From the NCBI GenBank assembly GCA_963556695.1, contig CAUWAG010000020.1:2046001-2110000 (forward strand): a DNA stretch of 64,000 bases, given 5' to 3'. Position 1 is the stretch's first letter. Each line of letters begins with the position of its first letter. The position numbers and the translations under genes are program-made. Positions 44,617 through 56,150 of this stretch are shown here, one piece after another. The notes beneath the pieces are model-generated. The model was not told the DNA's origin, did not search any database, and was given only the letters and a program-made list of their open reading frames with translations. Source of the stretch: Anthostomella pinea (lineage: Eukaryota; Ascomycota; Sordariomycetes; Xylariales; Xylariaceae).

Positions 44617-44829
44617 GTATCTGTTGGATCCATGCGATTCCAACCTTCAAACCATTCATACCGGATCCACATGTATGATTAGATAAGAGATTAGATACCG
44701 GATTGTGAGGACACTTAGCCAGACCTGCAAGTCCAGCTAGACCTCCCAATCCAACCATCAGCAACATCATGACCTTGACCCCATACTCGAGTATTATGAT
44801 TGATCGTTCAAGCCTGTTCCTACAGTATC
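44617..44829 (+). mobile_element. solo LTR of the Copia-1 family, TSD GTATC
   Basis: 44622-44824 (203 bp, TGTTGGATCC..TTCCTACA) is a diverged copy of the LTRs of the Copia element at 46657-52800. It is flanked by GTATC at 44617-44621 and 44825-44829. Many of the differences from the intact LTRs are C/T or G/A transitions. Confidence 0.92.
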
Positions 44830-46651
44830 ATTATAAAAAAAACTTACATTAGTTACTTAAAAATAAAATTTAAAGTATTAGCTTAATTTAAAGTTAAAAA
44901 GTCTTGAAGAAAATAATAATCTTAGCATAAAAATTCGTCCCATAAAAGGGTAAATAAGATTTATTAATAGCTATTATAACTATTTATAAAGTAAATAAAG
45001 TTAAAATAACCCGTAAAACTAAGAAGTTAATAATAAAGCGTATCCACAAAAAAAATAAAAATAAGCTAGCTATTAATATTATTAATATTTATTAAATCTA
45101 TTGGTAACTTTTTTAGTTATATAAGTAAGAAGGTAAGCTATTTTTAAACATTCTTAACCTGAAAACTTTTTTTAAAATAAATTTAATTCTTTTAGAATTA
45201 GCATGCGCAAAGCGTTTTTATATTACTTTTAAATCGATGGTAATATATAAACCTAATTTAATTTTCTTTAACAGATTAACGATATTTGCAATCACGGTAC
45301 ATGTAATATATATTAGTTAAGCCGCTTCTTAGCGGTTTTATTTTATTAGAAAAAGTTTGCTACAAGATCTATAAGAAGTGTTAACAGTAATAAGATTGTA
45401 CTTGTTAAAAAATTACAAAGCATTATAAAGTAAGAAAGGACGTTATTTAAAAGAAAGTTAGTAATCTTATAGTTATATGGTCCAGCTTAAAATTAGAAAG
45501 CTTTTTTAAATAGTTTCAATAAAGTTGCTATTAAAAGCGCTAGAAACTATAAGTATATTGAGGTCGCGGTATTAAAAACCACTTATTATTATAAAATATT
45601 ATACCATTATAATAAAAATCGATCACAATAGTATCTTTTTAAAATATTAGATTTACTGTTATTTAAAAGACTTAAAAGTTTGTATAATTAACGAAATTAA
45701 TTTTTATTAAACAATATAATTTATTTACTAAGAACTTTCTTTTTTTAAGGAATTGGTTTTAAATCAAAAGAATAGAAAAAATTGTTACCTTTAATATAAT
45801 ACTTATCGAAAGCTTAATAAAAAGACAGGTCTAGCATATAAAAGTATTAATAAATTTAGTAATAAGTTCTTTCTAGCTAATTTGCTTTTTTAAAATTCTT
45901 TTATAATCAAGCTTATTATAAACGGTTATAAAAAGATTTTTAATAAAAAAAATTTGCTATATCTTTGCTGTTAGATTTTTTACAATTTTTTTTAGAACTC
46001 TTTATTTATAAGTCCTTTTATGTTAGAAGGATTTTATTATTATTACGCTTAAAAAATACTTGCTATTAAACATATCAATCTTCAATAGCTTTTAGCTTTA
46101 AAAAGTACCGCCTTTATTGCTTAAGTCGATATTAAATATTTTAACTTTATTAAGAATTAAATAAAAGTAGGTATTTTATTAGGCTAGCAGAGTACTAGTT
46201 TCGATTTGAGCAGAGTAAAGGTCGTAAAATAGATTAAAAAAGTTATTTTATTATTGTTAAAGAATGATCTTAACTACTAGGTTGTAAGTTTCCTTTAAGT
46301 CTTTTTATCGTTAATATTTCATTTAATAATAATAAATTCGTTTTTAATTTTAATCAAGTTAGTACCTGCTAAAGCTTATACCATTATTTAATTAATTAAA
46401 AAAGAAGTAAAATCTTTCTTAATCAAAAGTAATAACTTATGTAAAGTATTTTTGCAATTAAAAAGCTTAGGCTAAATCTTTAAAACGCGATTTTATATTT
46501 TTAAATTGAAATTATTTAAAAAGAAAGAAAAGAAAAAACGTAAAATAAATAAACATTTTAAAAGTTAAAATCTAAAATTAATCTTAATAAAACTAGTTAA
46601 AACCGCGTTATAAATATCAGAAAAAAAAAAAACATTAAGTGCGAAAAAAAG
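44830..46651. other. AT-rich desert, right part
   Basis: Gene-free, dominated by A/T runs and TpA. No element ends were recognisable by eye. Confidence 0.75.
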
Positions 46652-47139
46652 CAAACTGTTGGATCCATGCGATTCCAGCCTGCAAACCACCTATACCAGG
46701 ACCCATATGTATGATTAGATAAGTGATTAGATACCGGATTGCGAGGTCACTTAGCCAGACCTTCAGGTCCAGCTAGACCTCCCAATCCAACCATCAGCAA
46801 CATCATGACCTTGACCCCATACTCGAGTATTATGATTGATCGTTCAAGCCTGTTCCAACACTGATCAGTGTTGTCTCCCAAGGCAACACAGATAAGCAAG
46901 GAAAAGAAGAGGTCTTACTGTATCAACGTTCCTGACACGAGACTCGGGATATAGCCAAAGATCTGGATCTTCTGTCGCAAACGTTCCTCAAGAGGCGATT
47001 CGAGGCACAGCACGAGATCCGAGGTTTTCTACTGCAAACGTTCCTCCAGAGGCGACTCGAGGCAATAGATTACGCTGCAATCACAGCAATATTCACATCC
47101 CCGCGCGGCAGCACAGACTGTTGACAGAACCCTCCCCCA

Positions 47140-47465
47140 CACATCCATCCAACGCCCGTCCGACACACGCCCATCCGACACATGCCAGATTGTTGACAGA
47201 ACCACCTGACACACATCCATCTGACGCGCTCGTCCGACACACGCCCGTCCGACACACGCCCATCCGACACATGCCAGATTGTTGACAGAACCACCTGACA
47301 CACATCCGTCCGACACACGCCCATCCCACACGCCTATCCCACACGCCTATCCCACACGCCCATTCGACACGTGCCCATCTGACACGTCCATCCGACACGT
47401 CCATCCGACACGCCCATCCGACACGCCCATATCCAACACAAGTACATCCGACACGAGTACATCCG
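47140..47465 (+). repeat. tandem repeats in the Copia-1 leader
   Basis: Many copies of a roughly 10-bp unit (CATCCGACACGCC type), plus a longer repeated block containing CATGCCAGATTGTTGACAGA (twice, about 47188 and 47269) with CACCTGACACACATCC. They lie between the 5' LTR and the gag-pol start. Long antisense ORFs here are artefacts of the repeat. Confidence 0.85.
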
Positions 47466-47470
47466 ACAAG

Positions 47471-50400
47471 ATGGCCTCCAGCAATGGCAACAGCGAAATC
47501 CAAGTCGCTCAAGACCCTGCAGACATTGTGAGAGACGAGAAGCTACGATATCTCAGTGACCGCAACCTACATGTCAACCTTGTCGACCTCATTGATCTTG
47601 ATCGCATCAAATTTAGAAAACAAGTCGACCTTGAATATGGCGAGGATACCCATTTCAACTCGTACACCTTGTCATGTATCGATCGTTACAACAATGCTAA
47701 GACGCCCGTCCCCTTCGAGATTCACGAGACATTCCAGATGGACTTTGAGAACTGGACAAAGGCAGACTTTGAGAAGGTTGAGCGCACCATACGAGGCATC
47801 TTCAGGAAATGCCTCAACTCCAAAGGAATCTACCTAGGCAAAGCAAACCACTCCATCGCAGACGCCCTTGCCAACCTTATCACCGCAGAAGACCTCCCAA
47901 CCTGGGATAAAGTCTTACTTAACAGAGCAAGAACTGCTTATCCACACCCAAATATCTGGAAAATCGTTGATGTCTGCATGGCTACACAGACTGATGCTCC
48001 CAATGCTGATACCCCAGATTTGATTGATTCTCATGATGACATCCCTTCTGTTACTGCCGAACATGTATCACAAAAGACTACCCGAGATCTAAATCTAGCC
48101 CAGTACCGGAATCCCTCACCACCGCAAATCCCAACGGCATATGCAACCGGCAACTTCATGCCCGATCCTCGGCACATCGCTATCACACCAGACCCTGGCT
48201 TCGGAACATACCAGCAGCACAACCAATAGCTACAGAATCAACCACCTGATCCATATACCCAGATTCCCCCTATCCCAGTACCCAACGAGGACCTAGCTCT
48301 TGGAACAATCGCAACATTTGCCAAGATCTAGAAAGAGAAGAACTGCTATTTAGGACAACCCTACGATATTCTGGATGACAAGATACGCTACTTCCTAAAC
48401 ACATGTTCTACCATTGGCATCAAACCTGGCCAGTTCCACGCAGTATTCCCCCAAGTCCTCACTGGCACAGCTCAAGAATACTTCATGCACCATATCAGCC
48501 GTCACTCGATGTTCTCAGACATGTACAACCGTCTCAAGGCACATTTTGACACGGAAGTCAACAAGACTCAATATCATCGCGATTGGTCGGCAATCACCTA
48601 TATCAACATGAAGGCACGACCTGAGAACGCTGGCAAGACCGGCATGGAGATCCTTAAGGCACTCCTTAGCAAACTGCAACTCTGTCAACGTGCCCTTGGC
48701 CCTTCGTACCTAGGCGAGACACAGCTGATTGCAGCTGTGGAACGCGCCTGCCGTGGTATCAAAGAATTCAACTACGCCTTATTCACTCTTTCACACACGT
48801 TTGAAGCTCTTGTTTCAAACCTCCGACAATCACTCCAGACCTCTGAAGACTCAGCTGACAGCGCCCAGCATACTACCAATCAGTACTTTACTGATCGCAA
48901 GTTTCACCGGCGGAAAGACAAGCAATACGGTAAACGAGATGGCAACGTTACCAGACGTTGTTACATCTGTAGTGACCCTGACTGTCGATCGTGGAAGCAT
49001 TCTCCAGAGGAACAGCGGAAATCCAAAGAGAAATGGCGACACGATCAACAATTCTGTGGACGACCGACCACAGGCCCTGCCTACATCCATTTCCTGGCCG
49101 ATTACGAGCCAGATCTTGACTCAGACCCCGATGATACGCATGACCAACATGTCATGGATTCCAGAAGCGACAGCAGTGACGATGCTGTCCAATATCTCAT
49201 AGCCACCTTACTTAGCGACCGAGCATTCCAACATTCAATCACTGCCACAGACAACTTGCAAGTTGGATTCGAGTCTGACAGTTTCACACTGGATAGATAC
49301 GCCAGTTCTATATTCCAAGGAATTATACCTGATTCTGGCGCTGCTTCTGTTTCAACAGCCGGCAAGGGTCAGTTCCTAGCCTTATAGCGCGAGCTACCCT
49401 CAGTTTTACTCGATAAATCACGCGTTGGAGAAGCTACGGTTAAATTCGGTAGAGGACAGCCTTTAAATTCCCTCGGCACGATCCATGTTGACACCCCCAT
49501 TAGAGACGTAACGTTTCACGTCGTTGACACCCAAACTCCCTTCCTCCTCTGCCTGAAAGACTTCGACAAGCTTGGCGTAATGTTTGACAATATTACCAAT
49601 AGGATGATCCGACTGCGAGATGGCAAGTCCATCCCGATCACCCGTAAATGGGGCCACCCCTGGTTCTTCCCCTCAGCAATGACAACCGTATCAACCGGTG
49701 TGTTCCTGACAGAAGCTGAACTACGACGCGTTCATACCCGATTTGGACACCCTTCCGTCGGCAAGCTTTACAAGCTCCTGGAGAAATCTGGCAACAAAGC
49801 TGATCGAGATGCCATTGCAATGATCAACAAGTTTTGCCATCATTGCCAGATCAAAGGCCCGTCACCACAGCGGTTCAAGTTTTCCATCAAGAAGGATATT
49901 GATTTCAACTACGAAGTCATTGTTGACGTCATGTACTTGGATAGCAAGCCCGTCCTTCACTGCGTTGACGCCGCCACAGCGTTCCAAGCAGCCCAATTCC
50001 TCCCTAACCTGTCTGCCAAGGAGACCTGGGAAGCACTGAAACGATGTTGGATTGACACCTATCTTGGCCCTCCAGATGTCCTAACGCACGACGCTGGTAC
50101 CAACTTTGCAGCCACAGAATTCCGAGCTGAAGCCCGATTGCTTGGAATCACCTGTCATCAGATTCCCGTCGAAGCTCATTGGTCGATTGGCAAGGTTGAA
50201 CGGTATCATACCCCCATTTGACGCTCTTACGAGATCATCCGAGCCGAATCATCCGGGATCTCTCGAGAAGCTGCCCTGCAGATGGCAATAAAAGCCGTGA
50301 ACGATACCGCCGGTCCTGATGGCCTTGTACCAACACTCTTGGTCTTTGGAGCCTATCCACGCGTTACAATGGATTCACCCCCGACACAATCGCAACTTCA

Positions 50401-52540
50401 ACGTGCCCAGGCCCAGGCCAAAGCAATGACCAAACTACGTAAGCTTCGAGCCAAGCGCAACGTTCAAAGTGCTCTAAACACAAGGAACGGCCCTGATACA
50501 ACCCCAACACTGCCTCTCTCTCTTCCCATCGGCAGTGAGGTCTTTGTCTATCGCGAAAAAGACAAATATCAAGGCCCGCATAAGGTTCTATCGGTAACAG
50601 ATCGAGAAGTGACCGTTGAGATGGTCAACGGACCAACCCTATTTAACCGCACGCACGTCAAGCCGTACAACCGTCACCCTGACGCGATTCTCGATACTGA
50701 CAAGGTCGACAACCACGATACCCCCGTTCCGTTCGAATATCCTGAACCGACACTCCCCCGTCGTCGCGGCCGCCCTCCAAAGCTCCCTATACCCATCCAA
50801 AGCACGAAGCGACCGCGAGGCCGACCCAGAAAAATACACGTGGTACACATGGCCACTACGACTACAAACGAAGAAGAGAACTTCGCTGGCTCCTTTGTCC
50901 AGCAAGATGAATATGGCATTTTCCTCTCGCACAAGGAGCGTGCTGACCACGCTCTCGCCCTGAAACTGCGCACTGAAGGCAAGATCACAGCCCCTGGAGC
51001 ACCCTTCGAGCAATCCGATGTCCTTGAGATTGAGTCTCTATTTGCCGATGAAGTGCTTGTCCCCATTCTGTTCGACAGCAAGATTCACAGCGATACCCAA
51101 CTGTTTAACTCTCGTCTCGTCCGCACTGTTAAAGGCGTCAATGACCGCCCTTACGAGAAGAGCAGACTCGTCGTTCAAGGATATAACGATCATGAAAAGC
51201 ACGATATCATGACCCAAGCTCCGACGATCATGCGATGCAGACAACGACTGGCAATGGCCCTGACACCGTCTTTACGACGGCTAGGATGCCTCGCTGCCTC
51301 TCGAGACATCACTATGGCCTATACGCAGTCACGACACCCTATGAATCGTCTTGTCCTATGCAAGCTGCCCATTGAACTAAAGAAGAAGTATCCAGAGGGT
51401 ACGATTCTTCGCGTCAACAAACCCCTATACGGAATCGCAGAAGCTGGGAATCATTAATATGACACATACTCCGCCCACCACAAGGAAAGACTAGAGATGG
51501 AGACATCCGTATACGACCCTTGTTTATTCATTACAAAGAAAGGCAATGACTTTGCTATCGCAGCCCTTCAAACTGACGACACCTTTGTTATTGGCACTAC
51601 CGGCTTCTTAGAGAAGGAAGAAGACAAAACGAGGAAAGCGGGCTACAAGACGAAGCCACGAACCCAGTTTGATACTGGTTCTTCTGGCGATTTTAACGGA
51701 TGCCGTCTAGAATTTCAGACTGAGAGCATGACAGCGACTCAAAAAGGACAAGCTGACAAGCTCGTCCTGATTGACATGAGTGACAAGGACTACAAGCAGA
51801 GATTCGTTGAGCAACGAGCAAGAGGCGCCTACATTGCCTCTATCTGTCAACCAGAAGCCGCATTCGACTATTCTATCGCAGCCCAAGCCCAAGAACCCTC
51901 TGACAAGGACGTCGAGATGCTAAATAAACGCATTCAGTGGCAACTAGACAATAAGTCACGTGGACTTCGATTCGTGACGATTGATCTGTCTACTGTTAAA
52001 CTCTTTGTGTTCATTGATGGATCATTCGCCAATAACAAGGACCTATCATCACAGATCGGATTTGTCATTATCCTCGGGAGTGAATCATCTAGTAATGGTG
52101 AGACATTCACATTTGATCTGACCGGAAACATTGTTCATTGGTCCTCTACCAAATGCAAGAGAGTCACACGGAGCGTTCTAGCTTCTGAAGTATATGGCAT
52201 GGTTGCTGGCTATGATTACGGATACATGATCCACCGTACACTGGCAACTATCTGCCAACGCCTTGAAGTACCTATGATCCCCCTGATCCTCTGCACAGAC
52301 TCGTACTCGTTATACCAGTGCCTTGTCAAGCTCGGCACTACCAATGAGAAGCGTCTGATGATCGACGTCATGGCGCTCCGGCAGTCATACGAGAATCATG
52401 AGATCACAGAAATCCGATGGATCCATGGTGAAGACAACCCTGCTGACTCGATGACCAAGTCATCTCCAAATAAAGCCCTTCATGGTCTTGTTTCTGATAA
52501 CAAGACAACGGTTCGAGTTGAAGGCTGGGTTCAATGTTGA
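47471..52540 (+). pseudogene. Copia-1 gag-pol polyprotein, five in-frame stops, no frameshift
   Basis: 1690 codons from ATG 47471 to TGA 52538, all in one frame. Gag about 47471-48950, ending in a zinc-finger-like RRCYICSDPDCRSWKH; protease around 49330 (IPDSGAASVS, D-S/T-G type); GAG-pre-integrase HTRFGHPS..CHHCQIKG about 49730-49860; integrase core with DVMYLD, HDAGTNF and VEAHWSIGKVERYH; RT around 51100-51900 (DITMAYTQSRHP, NKPLYGIAEAGNH, and QTDDT at the usual YVDD site); RNase H around 52000-52450 (FIDGSFANN, SVLASEVYG, CTDSYSLY). Stops: TAG 48227, TAG 48329, TAG 49385, TGA 50219, TAA 51455. Each is explained by one or two C-to-T or G-to-A changes from CAG, CGA or TGG. RIP is the likely cause. 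Confidence 0.93.
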
Positions 52541-52805
52541 GATTACCTGGATGGATGGTTTGATGGAATCGCAATCATAAAAGAAAGAATATCCTGTGTT
52601 GGATCCATGCGATTCCAGCCTGCAAACCACCTATACCAGGACCCACATGTATGATTAGATAAGTGATTAGATACCGGATTGCGAGGTCACTTAGCCAGAC
52701 CTTCAGGTCCAGCTAGACCTCCCAATCCAACCATCAGCAACATCATGACCTTGACCCCATACTCGAGTATTATGATTGATCGTTCAAGCCTGTTCCAACA
52801 CAAAC

Positions 52806-53824
52806 AGTTAAAACCTTTAGATCGTAATTTTTTTTTTCCTTTAAAGGTATAAAAAGGTGGCTTTTTAACGGAACAGCCAGTACCTTTAAAATCATAACAA
52901 GCAGCTTTTCACTTACGTAAAAAAATGCTGCGATAAAAAACGAAAATAAAAGATTAAGATCTTACCAGAATCGGCATTAAACGAATAATGCGCAAAGCGC
53001 GAGCAACACTTCCCCTTCGCCTCACCTCACGCGCATACCTAAACCTCGTCACCCTGGCTCCTTGGCCGCTGTGACTTGTGCGAATCTTTCCCTCGATTCA
53101 TGCGCCGGTAAGGGTCTACATATAGAGCAAGCAGAAATACTGGCACACCGAGTTCAATTGGGCTTTGATGCAAGACCCCCACCAGAACACCAACGAAAAC
53201 CATCACCGACGCTCACCACTGTGCTACTGATGCTCTCTACCCGGTGCCCAGGATACCACACAACCACCCGGCCACCACTTCAAATTTCCACCATATCATC
53301 CCAACAACTTCTCCATCACAACCTCAATGATACTGACAACATGGAGACCCCGCTCGCCGCGCACCGCACACGCTCTTGTGGTGTTCGTACACGTAAATAA
53401 GTCACCTTTAAAAATCCGTTCGCGTTGATTAACGCATAAGACAGACAAGCCACCTTACCTGGTATACCGGGGCCCATTCGGGGGTTCTGACCGCAGCATA
53501 CTTCGGACTGACAGATCAGGCGCCCGTTAGGCCACTATGGGCCGCGCTCCCCTCGCCGGTCCCTACGCTATACCGATGTCGACTCCGACAACAAACTTCA
53601 GACCGACTCCCATACCAATGCTAAGATCGACAGCAAAATGGTTTCCGACTTGAAATCTAGCATGAACTGCGAGATCGAACTCGAGAACGACCCCACTGCC
53701 AATCACCCTTCAGGCGAGAACGAAAGCACCGTTTCCACCTCCGATCCAGACCGAAAACCCAACGCCCACGAACCGCATCGACAACATCGGCGCACTCTAC
53801 TCCGACTCGGCGGCCACAGACATT
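52806..53824. other. transition from desert to gene-bearing sequence
   Basis: AT-rich for the first 170 bp, then ordinary composition. No convincing gene, although the last 200 bp may be 5' coding sequence of the next ORF (in-frame DNIGALYSDS.. before 53838). Confidence 0.4.
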
Positions 53825-54289
53825 GTGGCGTCGCCTCCATGCTCCCTCCTCACCATCAACCTGCCGCCCGACTGCGACACCCACACAGTCTTGGCCCACC
53901 TACCGGATGATCTAGGTGTGATTTTGTGCGAACTCATATTCGTAGGGAGCCTGGCGCTCTGTTCCATGGCTGATGTGAACCTGAGCCAGCCAGCGGCGGC
54001 AGAAGGCCGGTTCGAGTTCGTGACCTACGTGCCTGTCCTATGGGAAGGCCGCTTGGGAGCGACTAGCCTGTATACTTCTTTAGCCTCATTCTGGTCGTCG
54101 GATGGATTTCAGCGAGCTTCACCCGCACTAGATACTGTAGGCAATGAAGGACTTACCGGGCCGGATCATGGGGGCCTCCGTTCAGCGAACAGTTTCACGA
54201 GCTTCACCGGTATCGTGTTAGAAGCTACTTGGGCAGTTCCAGCATTGAAGGGCTCAAGGCTAGATATTTCTCCAGCTAAACGGACATAA
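53825..54289 (+). CDS. hypothetical protein, possibly partial
   Basis: 154-residue ORF with protein-like composition: INLPPDCDTHTVLAHLPDDLGVILCELIFVGSLAL.. and AAAEGRFEFVTYVPVLWEG. The open frame continues upstream of the first Met (RIDNIGALYSD), so the real start may lie further 5' or in another exon. I do not recognise the family. It stands alone between the Copia element and a minus-strand hypothetical gene, in an area rich in relics, so it may itself be a fragment. Confidence 0.35.
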   Translation: MASPPCSLLTINLPPDCDTHTVLAHLPDDLGVILCELIFVGSLALCSMADVNLSQPAAAEGRFEFVTYVPVLWEGRLGATSLYTSLASFWSSDGFQRASPALDTVGNEGLTGPDHGGLRSANSFTSFTGIVLEATWAVPALKGSRLDISPAKRT

Positions 54290-54492
54290 CGTCCTTGGCT
54301 ACAGACGAATTACCGCTGCTAGAAAAGTGCGCTTTCCATTAACAACTGCTTCCCTATGCCACGAAGCTGCGAGATGAGACGACTTCGTATGTGACGGTGA
54401 GGGTGACGCACTTGCTACCGAAACCCACGGCCGTCTAGTCTCCCGGCTTGAGCCTTTTCATTTATGCTGTCAAGCAAGGAAACCAGTACCAC

Positions 54493-55364
54493 CTATACCA
54501 ATCTCATCAGATCCACGAACCGTTCCATTCTCTGGTTGCACTCCTTCAGCGCCTTAATACCCTGCTTTGACCACTTGTGCACCACAGCCTGCCCCTTCTT
54601 GATCTCATCAGATGTGATCTGTTTTTCCTGGGTTTCCTGCTTCTTCTGCTGTTCGTCGTCGGTCGAACACAGGCTCATCTCCTCGATGACGCAATCTCCG
54701 AACAAGTCGAAGCTCCTGGGTTCCTTGATAAACTGTCGCAGAACAAATATGGCGGCGCAGAGCCAGAAACGGGTGCCTGAAGCCATCATTAGCATCTGTC
54801 ACAAGTACCTAGGTAGTCGTTATAAGGTAGGTAGAAACCTGGTCGTCACTCACCTCGTCCCTCTCTCAGTCCGTAGTTCATGATACCAGCACGCTGCAGC
54901 GTGAGCAAGAGGTACCCCACCTTCGCGCCCGGCATTGCCGCGCGTGCGAAGTGCTTGGTGGACGCTTCCAGCATCTTCGTGAAGCTCTTGCTGGGAACCG
55001 AGTCCGCTTCGCCGCAGGCCGGAGTGCAGATGATAGCGGTGGTCGAGCAGTAGGGCGTCTGCTTGGGGTATATATGGAGGGCTTGACCGCTTGCCGTGAC
55101 GAGTCCGATTACCCAACCTCGGGCTGAGGTTGAGCTGGTGGAGTTCTTAAGGAAGAGTAGCCATATGCCCGTGACGTGGGAGTTCAGAGCCTTATTCCAA
55201 TCGGGATGGTTGTTGGTATCGGGACAAGGGAGAAATGTGATTGACGGAAGGCTCGCAACCTTTGCGCTCTGAGGGTCTTGCTGCGCCGACGACATGGTGA
55301 TGGAGGAAGGCGCGGTACGGTGCTCTTGATGTTCTTTCCGGTCGGTGTCGATGGTTTGGGACAT
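54493..55364 (-). CDS. hypothetical protein, two exons
   Basis: Exon 1 55364-54854, intron with GTGAGT donor at 54853, TGCTAATG branch site and TTCAG acceptor at 54777-54779, exon 2 54776-54493. The join keeps frame and gives 264 residues; a later start (MSSAQQ, 55295) is possible. Exon 1 encodes ITFLPCPDTNNHPDWNKAL.., GWVIGLVTASGQALHIYP, IICTPACGEADSVPSKSF, GAKVGYLLLTLQRAGIMNYGLREGRG; exon 2 encodes TRFWLCAAIFVLRQFIKEPRSFDLFGDCV and a charged helix (about residues 210-264) rich in Lys/Glu/Gln. Soluble by appearance; no signal peptide. I do not recognise the family. The clean splice and lack of stops suggest a real gene. Confidence 0.55.
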
Positions 55365-56150
55365 TGGTCTCGGGTCGGCGTGGTGAAAGTTTCAAAAGGA
55401 TCGCGGACGTGGGGAATGCTGCAAAGGATGTGGTGTGCAGTTACAGGATGCATTCCTTAGGTATATACACGACTGCAGCGCGCTGCGCATAGACCACCTC
55501 TTATTCACGCAGCTCGTGACGAGTGAGTGTCTCTGATAACCAGCCCTACAGGAGTGGCATCTCCATTCAAGTACCTTGATGGATGGATGGAAGAACGAGA
55601 AGCGCCACCTGACTGGTCTGCCCATCTTTGACAGAAGCTTGAGAATGGCAGCTTTCGCTTGTCTGTCTCGTGACTCCTTCACGGTCCACCTGCAAACCTG
55701 TGCAGTCACTAGCCTCGCTATCTTTTACCACTCGCCAGCTGTCATACTACCGCTCCTGCTAAAATCTGCCGTTACCCGCAATAGCATCTTTTGCAGAAGC
55801 ACGGCAGCATTTCTCACGGCGGCGGCATCTCTTGAGGTGGTAGCATTTCTGGTAGAGTGGCAGCACTGCGTAGAAGCGGTAGCATCTCTCACGGTAGCAG
55901 TGGTTCTCGCGGTAGCAGCGTCTTTCTTCTCACGGAGGCAGTATCTGTCTTCTCGCGGAAGCAGCATCTCTCTTCTGCCTTTGTTTTGCGCCCCATTGAG
56001 CCTGGACCAAGAGGGTTGAATCTTTGTCTTCGCCTCTACCTTATACATTGGAGACATCCCTCAGCCATGAGATCCCAAGGAAGTACGCATTGGTCTGACT
56101 GATCTACCACCTTGAAAACATCATCCATAAATTCTCACACAGCAAACACC
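55365..56150. other. intergenic with degenerate tandem repeat
   Basis: No gene. The stretch 55800-55980 is built from degenerate units around GGTAGCATCTCTCACGG, about 20-24 bp long. Confidence 0.45.
55800..55980 (+). repeat. degenerate minisatellite (about 20-24 bp unit)
   Basis: Repeated GCAGCATYTCTCACGGYGGYAG-like units with many substitutions. About eight units can be followed by eye. It lies 170-350 bp upstream of the secreted-protein gene. Confidence 0.6.

Larger units (their letters stand above)
46652..52805 (+). mobile_element. full-length Copia retrotransposon (Copia-1), TSD CAAAC
   Basis: 5' LTR 46657-46860 and 3' LTR 52597-52800, each 204 bp (TGTTGGATCC..TTCCAACA), differing at a single base (T at 46706, C at 52646; the context is CpA/TpA). 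CAAAC flanks both ends (46652-46656, 52801-52805). The internal part holds a leader with tandem repeats (47140-47470), one gag-pol frame (47471-52540) and a purine-rich tract (AAAAGAAAGAA) just before the 3' LTR. Gene order gag-protease-integrase-RT-RNase H is that of Ty1/Copia. Near-identical LTRs imply recent insertion. Confidence 0.95.

Noticed and set aside
47140..47465. CRISPR-like array
   Set aside because: Unit spacing is irregular, there are no unique spacers of constant length, and the host is a eukaryote.
47029..47512. Antisense ORFs of 80-140 codons in the Copia-1 leader
   Set aside because: They are translations of the tandem repeat (VGWACVGR-type repeats) with no independent support.
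47471..52540. Programmed stop-codon readthrough in Copia-1
   Set aside because: Five stops of all three kinds at scattered Q/R/W positions fit mutation better than one regulated readthrough site.
55576..56057. Overlapping ORFs on both strands (147 and 110 codons)
   Set aside because: Both arise from the degenerate minisatellite; composition is repetitive and no homology is apparent.
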